NCBI GenBank assembly: GCA_946997275.1
Contig: CAMPUN010000091.1
Span: forward strand, 1-5,763
Length of the DNA: 5,763 nucleotides
From: an uncultured Porphyromonas sp.
GTDB lineage: Bacteria; Bacteroidota; Bacteroidia; Bacteroidales; Porphyromonadaceae
Reading direction: 5' to 3'
Of the stretch, positions 1 to 5,763 are shown in pieces. Both the position numbers and the translations under genes were made by a program. The notes under the pieces were generated by a model. The model did not search any database. It worked only from the letters and a program-made list of their open reading frames with translations, and was not told the DNA's origin. Every line of letters begins with the position of its first letter. Position 1 is the first letter of the stretch.

Positions 1-233
1 GGATTGTGTCGGAGAGTTGCCTTGGCACCGTCGATCGTCAGGTTGGACTCTCGCAGTAGGTGACGGATTAGTTGCATTTCGCGCAGATTATCCTGCGAGT
101 ACTTGAGCCGTCCCGTGCTACTGCGACGCACCTGCACGGCAAAGGTCTCAACCCAGTAGCGCACCGTAGACTGACTCTCTTGGAGCATCTCGGACACCTC
201 TCGGTGGGAGTAGTAGAGCTTCTTGCTGTCCAT
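1..233 (-). CDS. MerR-family helix-turn-helix regulator, C-terminus cut by the window edge
   Basis: I translated this gene by hand from the ATG at 233-231; 77 codons are visible before the left edge. The N-terminus reads MDSKKLYYSHREVSEML, then STVRYW at residues 22-27, a basic wing (RRSSTGRLKYS, 36-46), and a third helix with LIRHLLRE and LTIDGAK (55-71). This is the MerR winged-helix layout: HTH near residues 8-27, wing near 36-46, then the helix before the dimerisation coil. It resembles the short MerR-like proteins of about 110 residues common in Bacteroidota, so perhaps 30 or more residues are missing. Such proteins bind DNA as dimers; no ligand-binding domain is visible, so the signal and target are unknown. 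The start lies only 6 bases after the uvrA stop with no clear Shine-Dalgarno sequence, which suggests co-transcription and perhaps translational coupling. Family assignment is firm; any role in DNA repair is speculation. Confidence 0.85.
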   Translation of the reverse strand, partial: MDSKKLYYSHREVSEMLQESQSTVRYWVETFAVQVRRSSTGRLKYSQDNLREMQLIRHLLRESNLTIDGAKATLRHN

Positions 234-239
234 ACGTAC

Positions 240-3077
240 TTACGCTTTGCGGGGTTTGAGCTTTTCCTTGAGGTAGTGACCCGTGATCGAGTCGGGGCAG
301 GCGGCCACCTCTTCGGGTGTGCCCGCCACTACGAGCTGTCCACCCTTGTCGCCCCCATCGGGCCCTAGGTCGATGATGTAGTCGGCACTCTTGATCACCT
401 CCATGTTGTGCTCGATGATCAGTACCGAGTGCCCCTGGTCGATCAAGTCACGGAAGGCGGCGAGGAGCGTAGATATATCGTGAAAGTGTAGTCCCGTGGT
501 CGGCTCATCGAAGACGAAGAGCGTGTGCGGCTCGTGGTCACGACCGAGGTAGTAGGCGAGCTTGAGGCGCTGGTTCTCACCGCCCGAGAGCGTCGAGCTG
601 TTTTGCCCTAGTCGCAGGTAGCCTAGCCCGACACGCTGCAACCCCTCGAGGAGACGAATGATCGAAGTGGTTTGGTCGGCTGGGTACTTGGTAAAGAACT
701 CTATCGCTTGGTCCACCGTCATCTCCAGCAGGTCGTAAATGTTGACCCCGTGGTAGGTCACCTCGAGGATGTTCTTCTGAAAGCGTTTCCCCTCGCACGC
801 ATCGCAGACCAGCGTTATGTCCGTCATAAACTGCATCGGCACCTCGACGACGCCATCGCCCTTGCACACTTCGCAGCGTCCGCCCTCCTTATTAAAGGAG
901 AAAAAGTAAGGCTTGTAGCCCATCTGCTTTGCCAAAGGTTGGTCAGCGTACAGTTCGCGGATCGGCGTAAACGCATCTATATAGGTGACCGGATTAGAGC
1001 GTGTGCTGCGCCCCACGCTGTTTTGGTCCACGTAAAGAACCTGCTCCACGAGGTCAACGTCGCCCGTCAGCATACGGCTCTGCGTCTCTCGAGGACGTGC
1101 ATTGATGATGCGCTGTAGCTCCTCCACAAGAAGGTCGGAGATGAGGGTACTCTTGCCCGAACCGCTCACGCCCGTGACCACCGTCATGTTAAAGAGCGGG
1201 ATGTCCACGTCGAAGCCTTTCAGATTGTTCTTATGCACACGGTGCATCGTCAGCTTGCGCTGCACTGGGCGACGATGCTTTGGCACTGGGATCTCCTCGC
1301 GTCCCGTCAGATAAGCCGCCGTGTAGCCAGGAGTCTCGGCCGTTATGTCGCTTGGCTTGCCGTGGTAGATCACCTCGCCACCGAGACGACCCGCATCAAG
1401 CCCCATATCAATCAGGTAGTCGGCCGCACGTATCGTCAGCTCGTCATGCTCCACGACGATGACCGTGTTGCCCTGATCACGTAGCTCCTTGATGACCGAG
1501 ATCAGCCGATCGGTGTCGCGGTCGTGCAGTCCGATGCTCGGCTCATCCAGTATGTACATCGAGCCGACGAGGCTGTTGCCCAGACGTGTCGCTAGGTTGA
1601 TGCGCTGGCTCTCACCGCCCGAGAGCGTGTTCGAGCGTCTGTCTAGGGTCAGGTAACCGAGCCCCACACCGTCTAGCGTGCGGAGTCGGTTGCGGATCTC
1701 TTTGAGTGGACGCTCCGCAATCTTCGCCTCATCGGGGTCCTCCAGCTCTTGGGCAAAGAAAGTCAATGCCTCACGGATCGACATTTGCCCAATCTGGTGA
1801 AAGTTCTTGCCCATATAGGTAAAGAGCAGGGCATCCTCCTTGAGCCTACCGCCATGGCAAGCGTAGCACTCGCTTTTGCCCCGATAGTGCGCCAGACGAA
1901 CACGGTTCTGGATCTTGTAAATGTCCTTCTGGAGCATGGCGAAGTAGTCGTCAATGCCGTAGAGCGTCCCTTTGCCCCAGCCCCCGCCTTCATGCCCGTG
2001 CCAAAGCAGGTCACGTTGCTCCTGCGTTAGCTCAGCGTAGGGCGTGTGGATGGGGAAGTCAAAGCGCTTCGCCTCGTGCATGAAAGCTTTCGCCCACTCG
2101 GAAGACTTAGCCCCACGCCAGCAATCCACGCACCCCTCGTAGAGCGAGAGACTATCGTCGGGGATTACCCGCTCAGGGTCAATGCCAAGGATCGAGCCAA
2201 AGCCTCCGCAAACGGTGCAGGCACCCGCAGGGCTATTGAAGTTGAAGAGGTCTGGCGTAGGTTCCGTAAAGGTCCGCCCATCCGCCTCAAAGCGTGCGCT
2301 AAAGTTGCGCCGGCCCTCGCTACTCCACGCACCCTCGCTATCTTGCCAACGGAGGGCGCAGGTCTCCCGACCCTCGTAAAGCGCTATTTCGATAGAGTCC
2401 CCGAGGCGCGACTCGTAGCTATCGTCGCCCGTGCGGACGGTCAGACGATCCACGATCAGCTGAACCTGCTTCGCCTCACGTAGCTCCTTATTGCTCACAT
2501 CCTCAATACGGTAGACCGTGTCGTCAATGAGGACACGGTTGTACCCCTGCCCCTGAAGGAGCATCAGATGCTCGATGAGACGTCGCCCCTCAGGCGGATA
2601 GAGATCCGCTAGGATGTAAAGCTTGCTATCGGTCGGGATCTGATGAGCCGCCTCGACCACATCGGCAGCGGTGTGCCGCTTGACCAGTTCGCCACTGATA
2701 GGCGAGTAGAGCTTGCCCACACGAGCCATCAAGACACGCAGGTAGTCGTCGATCTCTGACGAGGTGCCGACAGTAGAGCGTGGATTGCGACTGATCACCC
2801 GCTGCTCGATAGCGACCGCAGGCGGGAGGTTCTTAATCTGGTCACACTCAGGCTTCTTCATACGCATGAGGAACTGCCGTGCGTACGACGACAGACTATC
2901 CACATAGCGGCGCTGCCCCTCAGCGTAGAGCGTGTCAAAGGCGAGCGAACTCTTGCCCGAGCCGCTCACGCCCGTGATGACGACCAGCTCCCCACGGGGG
3001 ATGTCTAGGTCTATGCCCTTGAGATTGTTAACACGGCAACCACGGATTATAATATCATTGAGGGGACTCTTCTTCAT
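240..3077 (-). CDS. uvrA: Excinuclease ABC subunit UvrA (Bacteroidota second-paralogue type)
   Basis: This is the ATP-dependent DNA-damage sensor of nucleotide excision repair; a UvrA dimer scans DNA in the cytoplasm and loads UvrB. The gene is complete at 945 residues, the usual UvrA length. Two ABC ATPase halves are visible. Half 1 has Walker A GVSGSGKS (36-43), signature LSGGE (485-489), Walker B ILDEP (509-513) and VVEHD (541-545). Half 2 has Walker A at 636-643, signature LSGGE (830-834), Walker B VFDEP (855-859) and IIEH (887-890). The region around 120-250 corresponds to the UvrB-binding domain and 290-400 to the insertion domain. The C-terminal zinc module is intact (C735, C738, C758, C761; CX2CX19CX2C). 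The N-terminal module is not: SARF (260-263) stands where CxxC is expected, while C287/C290 remain and an extra CxxC occurs at C316/C319. Another CxxC is at C404/C407. From memory, this matches a second UvrA paralogue in Bacteroides. The start is supported by AAAAGGAG five bases upstream. Confidence 0.97.
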   Translation of the reverse strand: MKKSPLNDIIIRGCRVNNLKGIDLDIPRGELVVITGVSGSGKSSLAFDTLYAEGQRRYVDSLSSYARQFLMRMKKPECDQIKNLPPAVAIEQRVISRNPRSTVGTSSEIDDYLRVLMARVGKLYSPISGELVKRHTAADVVEAAHQIPTDSKLYILADLYPPEGRRLIEHLMLLQGQGYNRVLIDDTVYRIEDVSNKELREAKQVQLIVDRLTVRTGDDSYESRLGDSIEIALYEGRETCALRWQDSEGAWSSEGRRNFSARFEADGRTFTEPTPDLFNFNSPAGACTVCGGFGSILGIDPERVIPDDSLSLYEGCVDCWRGAKSSEWAKAFMHEAKRFDFPIHTPYAELTQEQRDLLWHGHEGGGWGKGTLYGIDDYFAMLQKDIYKIQNRVRLAHYRGKSECYACHGGRLKEDALLFTYMGKNFHQIGQMSIREALTFFAQELEDPDEAKIAERPLKEIRNRLRTLDGVGLGYLTLDRRSNTLSGGESQRINLATRLGNSLVGSMYILDEPSIGLHDRDTDRLISVIKELRDQGNTVIVVEHDELTIRAADYLIDMGLDAGRLGGEVIYHGKPSDITAETPGYTAAYLTGREEIPVPKHRRPVQRKLTMHRVHKNNLKGFDVDIPLFNMTVVTGVSGSGKSTLISDLLVEELQRIINARPRETQSRMLTGDVDLVEQVLYVDQNSVGRSTRSNPVTYIDAFTPIRELYADQPLAKQMGYKPYFFSFNKEGGRCEVCKGDGVVEVPMQFMTDITLVCDACEGKRFQKNILEVTYHGVNIYDLLEMTVDQAIEFFTKYPADQTTSIIRLLEGLQRVGLGYLRLGQNSSTLSGGENQRLKLAYYLGRDHEPHTLFVFDEPTTGLHFHDISTLLAAFRDLIDQGHSVLIIEHNMEVIKSADYIIDLGPDGGDKGGQLVVAGTPEEVAACPDSITGHYLKEKLKPRKA

Positions 3078-3082
3078 AGCTA

Positions 3083-3090
3083 CTCCTTTT
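3083..3090 (-). promoter_or_regulatory. Shine-Dalgarno sequence of uvrA (AAAAGGAG)
   Basis: The minus strand reads AAAAGGAG, then five bases, then the ATG at 3077-3075. Strong Shine-Dalgarno sequences are often absent in Bacteroidota, so this one helps fix the uvrA start at residue 1 of the 945-residue reading. Confidence 0.7.
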
Positions 3091-3096
3091 CCAAAA

Positions 3097-3104
3097 CAAA
3101 GATA
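3097..3104 (-). promoter_or_regulatory. Probable uvrA promoter, Bacteroidota -7 element TATCTTTG
   Basis: The minus strand reads TATCTTTG here, an exact match to the TAnnTTTG -7 consensus recognised by the Bacteroidota primary sigma factor. A start point about 5-7 bases further on falls near 3091, giving a short leader of about 14 bases that still contains the Shine-Dalgarno sequence. No good TTTG -33 element is visible; that position lies within the heptad repeats (about 3123-3126). The exact match and its position make it likely, but there is no transcript evidence. Confidence 0.6.
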
Positions 3105-3105
3105 C

Positions 3106-3176
3106 GAAATTAGAGGTTAGAAGTTAGAGATTAGAGAGCAAGTGCCCCTAGTTTCTAACTTCTAACCTCTAATTTC
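3106..3176. repeat. Perfect 23-bp inverted repeat (long AT-rich hairpin) between the ATPase gene and uvrA
   Basis: The left arm (3106-3128) and right arm (3154-3176) are exact reverse complements over 23 bases, with about 30% GC. The spacer is 3129-3153. In plus-strand RNA the stem could extend inward to 3134/3148 by means of G-U pairs, leaving a loop of about 13 bases. In the minus-strand transcript, the direction of the genes, the stem follows the ATPase stop after 13 bases. It could therefore act as a terminator or as a 3'-end stabiliser of the ATPase mRNA. It is followed by a U-rich but interrupted stretch (UAUCUUUGUUUU), which is weaker than a classic intrinsic terminator. The arms consist of heptad repeats listed separately. 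Confidence 0.9.
3109..3136 (+). repeat. Heptad tandem repeat block A, four copies of RTTAGAR
   Basis: Four adjacent 7-base units can be read on the plus strand: ATTAGAG (3109-3115), GTTAGAA (3116-3122), GTTAGAG (3123-3129) and ATTAGAG (3130-3136). All carry the invariant core TTAGA, with A/G variation only at the flanks. This block forms most of the left arm of the hairpin and overlaps the region where the uvrA -33 element should be. Confidence 0.85.
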
Positions 3177-3194
3177 TAATATCTAGTCTCTAAC
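3153..3194 (-). repeat. Heptad tandem repeat block B, six degenerate copies in opposite orientation
   Basis: Six adjacent units can be read on the plus strand: TTCTAAC (3153-3159), TTCTAAC (3160-3166), CTCTAAT (3167-3173), TTCTAAT (3174-3180), ATCTAGT (3181-3187) and CTCTAAC (3188-3194). On the minus strand these are the same RTTAGAR-type heptads as block A, with one diverged copy (ACTAGAT). The last unit runs into the ATPase gene and supplies its TAG stop at 3192-3190. Confidence 0.85.
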
Positions 3195-5763
3195 TCTTCT
3201 TTCTGGTCAAGAGGTGCCACAGCTCACGTACCCAGAGGACGAGCGAGGAGCCGATGACGATGATGACCCAGTCGATGAACTTGAGTCCCGTCACGTTGAA
3301 GAACTGCTGTAGTCCTGGCACCTCGACCATCGCAACCTGACCAATGAGGATGATGGCGACGATGGTGAGCAATCCGCGACACCCCTTGAAGTGAAGCGCA
3401 CTGCGTCCGGTCTCGAAGGCGCGAGCATTGAAGAGGTAGAAGAAGTGCGTCATCACGAAGATCGTGAAGAGGAGCGTCTGTTCGTACGGTGAGACGTGTC
3501 CCTTGGGGCCGAGCTGCATCGTAAGCAGGTCCGTCAGCTGCGTCACATCGGTGCGCTGGAAGATATAGAGTAGCACCAAGAGCAAGGCAAAGAAGAAGCC
3601 ACCCACGCCAATGATCTCACGCAGCATTGGGCTGTTGAGGATGAAGGCGTTGCGGTCACGTGGCTTGTCCTTCATCACACTCTCAGAGGGTGGTAGCGAG
3701 GCAAGCGCCATAGCGGCGAAGGTGTCCATGATTAGATTGATCCAGAGCATCTGCGTGACGGTCAGCGGGGACTCTGTACCCATAAAGGCGCCACAGAGAA
3801 CCAATAGACAAGCGGTCACATTGACGGTCAACTGGAAGAGGAGGAAGCGCTGAATGTTCTGATAAAGTGAGCGTCCCCACATGACTGCCTTGCCGATACT
3901 GCTAAAGGAGTTGTCGATGATGGTAATGTCGGAAGCCTCCTTGGCAACGCTCGTGCCATCGCCCATGGAGAGCCCGACGTGTGCCGCACGGAGAGCAGGC
4001 GCATCGTTGGTACCGTCGCCGGTGACAGCCACTACGTGACCATTCTTTTGGAGCGCCTCGACGAGTCGCTTTTTGTCCATCGGACGAGCTCGAGAGATGA
4101 TCTTCAGCTCGTTGACACGTGCTAGGAGCTCTTCGTCAGAGAGCGCTGCGAAGTCAGGCCCTGTGATGATGCTATTCGCTCCATCTTGGCTATCATCCCA
4201 CAGGCCGATCTGACGAGCTATCTCGCGTGCCGTTCCGGAGGTGTCGCCCGTGACTACCTTCACATCGATCCCAGCATGGACACACTCTTGCACCGCTGCA
4301 GGTACCTCCACACGAACGGGATCGGCGATGGCGACTACACCGATGAAGCAGAGCTTGCTGGCGGTCAATTGGCCAGACTCAATCGCCGAGTCGCCCTCAT
4401 CAACCAACTGGTAGGCAAAGCCTAGCGTACGCATAGCGCGATGCTGATACTCGGCCAACTGCTGCTCGAGCTCCTCTCGGCTCACGGCAGACTCAGCGCA
4501 GAGGTCAAAGACGATCTCGGGAGCTCCCTTAATATAGAGTACCCGCTTGCCTTGCAGACGAGGCGACTCAACGAGCGTCGCCATATACTTGCGCTCTGTG
4601 GAGAATGGTACCTCAGCGACCGTCTCCGCTTGCTCTCGCAAAGAGCGATAATCGACCCCCTGACCGTGAAGCCATAGGAGCAGAGCGCCTTCCGTCGGAT
4701 TGCCTAGCACCTGTGGATTGGCGTGGTCGGAGAGATCGAGCGAAGCGGTTGAATTGACGGCAACGCCCTCGTGGAGTAGATCCTGAGGGGTGTCACCGTA
4801 GAGCTTCATCTCGTCGACGCTCATCAGGTTTTGCGTTAGGGTACCCGTCTTATCGGTACAGATGACGGTGGTCGCGCCCATCGTTTCGCAAGCGTGCATC
4901 TTGCGCACCAAGTTATTGGTCCGTAGCATGCGACGCATACTGTAGGCTAGGCTCAGCGTCACCGCCATCGGCAAGCCCTCTGGCACCGCCACGACGATCA
5001 GCGTCACGGCAATCATTAAGGTCTGCAGGATGTATGCAAAGAAGGGCGTAGCCTGCTCCACAGAGCCAAAGATGTCGGTACCGTTGGTGACTAGGTAAAC
5101 GATGACACGTCCTACGACGATGAGGGCAGCGATGCCGTAGCTCACCCAAGTGATCCAGTTGCTCAGACCATCGAGCTGTTCGCTCAGCGGGGTCTTGACG
5201 CTATCATCGATCTGAACCGCTTCGAACACTTTGCCTTGCTCTGTCTTGTCGCCCACGGCGAGGACTTTGCAGATGCCGTGACCCTCCATCACTTTGGTGC
5301 CTTTCATCACATGATTGGTGGGGTAGGTGGCGCCTTGGTCAAACTCCTCTGGGCGAACGCTCTTGTTGCAAAACGGTTCGCCCGTGAGGGTCGACTCGTC
5401 CATCTGTAGCATCGTCGCCTCGAGTAGCTCGCAGTCGGCTGGCACCTCCTCGCCACTGCCTAGGATTACGATGTCGCCTACGACTACCTCACGGCGTGGC
5501 ACCTGCGTTACGTTGCCATTGCGGATGAGCGTCACCAGCTCATCGTCATGCACCTGATTGAGGATGGTGAACTCCTTGTCTGCCTGTAGCTCAAAGTAAA
5601 AGGCAAGCCCCGTGGCAAGCAGGATCGCAACGAAGATGCCTACGGGCTCAAAGAAGACCTCGGCACCCTGTCCCAGACCAAAGTACTCGTAGCAGGAGAT
5701 GCCGACGGAGAGCCCACCGGCAATCAGCAAGATGATGATCAGCGGGTCGGTAAACTTCTCCAA
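3190..5763 (-). CDS. P-type Ca2+-transporting ATPase, PMCA-like (P2B), N-terminus cut by the window edge
   Basis: This inner-membrane pump probably exports Ca2+ at the cost of ATP. The visible 857 residues start inside the gene: the edge codon is TTG (Leu) in LEKFTDPL, which in this family precedes M1, so roughly 40-60 N-terminal residues are probably missing. In window numbering: M1-M2 (about 6-58), actuator loop TGEP (127-130), M3-M4 (about 203-270) with PEGLP (261-265), phosphorylation motif DKTGTLT with D304, N-domain KGAPE (412-416), hinge TGDGTNDAP (581-589), M5-M6 (about 638-690) and M7-M10 (about 711-848). In M5 the sequence is NVTA (648-651): the Asn of calcium site II is kept, but Ala replaces the site I Glu of SERCA. 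M6 has NLIMDT (676-681). Together with PEGLP this is the PMCA pattern, implying one Ca2+ per cycle. There is no C-terminal calmodulin-binding tail. The stop codon TAG lies inside a heptad repeat. Exact ion specificity is inferred from the motifs. Confidence 0.93.
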   Translation of the reverse strand: MEKFTDPLIIILLIAGGLSVGISCYEYFGLGQGAEVFFEPVGIFVAILLATGLAFYFELQADKEFTILNQVHDDELVTLIRNGNVTQVPRREVVVGDIVILGSGEEVPADCELLEATMLQMDESTLTGEPFCNKSVRPEEFDQGATYPTNHVMKGTKVMEGHGICKVLAVGDKTEQGKVFEAVQIDDSVKTPLSEQLDGLSNWITWVSYGIAALIVVGRVIVYLVTNGTDIFGSVEQATPFFAYILQTLMIAVTLIVVAVPEGLPMAVTLSLAYSMRRMLRTNNLVRKMHACETMGATTVICTDKTGTLTQNLMSVDEMKLYGDTPQDLLHEGVAVNSTASLDLSDHANPQVLGNPTEGALLLWLHGQGVDYRSLREQAETVAEVPFSTERKYMATLVESPRLQGKRVLYIKGAPEIVFDLCAESAVSREELEQQLAEYQHRAMRTLGFAYQLVDEGDSAIESGQLTASKLCFIGVVAIADPVRVEVPAAVQECVHAGIDVKVVTGDTSGTAREIARQIGLWDDSQDGANSIITGPDFAALSDEELLARVNELKIISRARPMDKKRLVEALQKNGHVVAVTGDGTNDAPALRAAHVGLSMGDGTSVAKEASDITIIDNSFSSIGKAVMWGRSLYQNIQRFLLFQLTVNVTACLLVLCGAFMGTESPLTVTQMLWINLIMDTFAAMALASLPPSESVMKDKPRDRNAFILNSPMLREIIGVGGFFFALLLVLLYIFQRTDVTQLTDLLTMQLGPKGHVSPYEQTLLFTIFVMTHFFYLFNARAFETGRSALHFKGCRGLLTIVAIILIGQVAMVEVPGLQQFFNVTGLKFIDWVIIVIGSSLVLWVRELWHLLTRKKS

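Noticed and set aside
231..242. Short palindromic bases (TACGTA, GTAC) at the uvrA-merR junction
   Set aside because: Six-base palindromes are expected by chance, and this one overlaps start and stop codons; there is not enough to call an operator.
72..368. 98-residue plus-strand open frame across the merR-uvrA junction
   Set aside because: It is antisense to two supported genes and has no recognisable motif or ribosome binding site.
672..1118. 148-residue open frame on the plus strand inside uvrA
   Set aside because: It lies opposite the UvrA C-terminal zinc module and second ATPase half; its composition mirrors the opposite strand and it shows no motif of its own.
2130..2300. Missing UvrA cysteines as evidence of a pseudogene or sequencing error
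   Set aside because: The reading frame is intact over 945 residues, all ATPase motifs are present, and the same change is recalled in Bacteroides paralogues.
2046..2483. 145-residue open frame on the plus strand inside uvrA
   Set aside because: It is antisense to a clearly conserved UvrA region, has no recognisable domain, and fits the long antisense frames expected in GC-rich coding DNA.
4913..5149. 78-residue minus-strand open frame in another frame within the ATPase
   Set aside because: It overlaps the conserved M3-M4 region of the ATPase in a different frame and has no independent support.
5761..5763. Possible TTG start of the ATPase at the right edge
   Set aside because: The codon is Leu in a conserved LEKFxDP segment just before M1. 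The family has a further N-terminal cytosolic stretch, so the gene continues beyond the window.

Overview
The window suggests a member of the Bacteroidota, most likely near Porphyromonas. The evidence is a match from memory of all three proteins to Bacteroides/Porphyromonas homologues, a Bacteroidota-type -7 promoter element (TAnnTTTG) ahead of uvrA, and fairly GC-rich coding DNA broken by a very AT-rich intergenic patch. The genus is an inference and was not tested by any search.

All three genes lie on the minus strand, so transcription runs from right to left. At the right edge (3190-5763) is most of a P-type Ca2+-transporting ATPase of the plasma-membrane (PMCA-like) type, cut at its N-terminus by the window edge. 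A 112-base intergenic gap (3078-3189) follows. It is almost filled by degenerate 7-base tandem repeats in two opposed blocks, which form a perfect 23-bp inverted repeat. The promoter and Shine-Dalgarno sequence of the next gene sit at the left end of that gap. Next comes a complete uvrA (240-3077), the damage-recognition ATPase of nucleotide excision repair. Six bases after its stop codon begins a MerR-type DNA-binding protein (1-233), which runs off the left edge.

The uvrA and merR-like genes are probably one transcript. The ATPase is probably a separate unit, separated from them by the hairpin and the uvrA promoter. No functional link between calcium export and DNA repair is evident. I see no mobile element, CRISPR array, RNA gene or new multi-gene system here. 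The most interesting signals are the heptad inverted repeat and an apparent relocation of zinc-binding cysteines in this UvrA paralogue: the usual first CxxC is missing and a new CxxC appears about 25 residues after the second.
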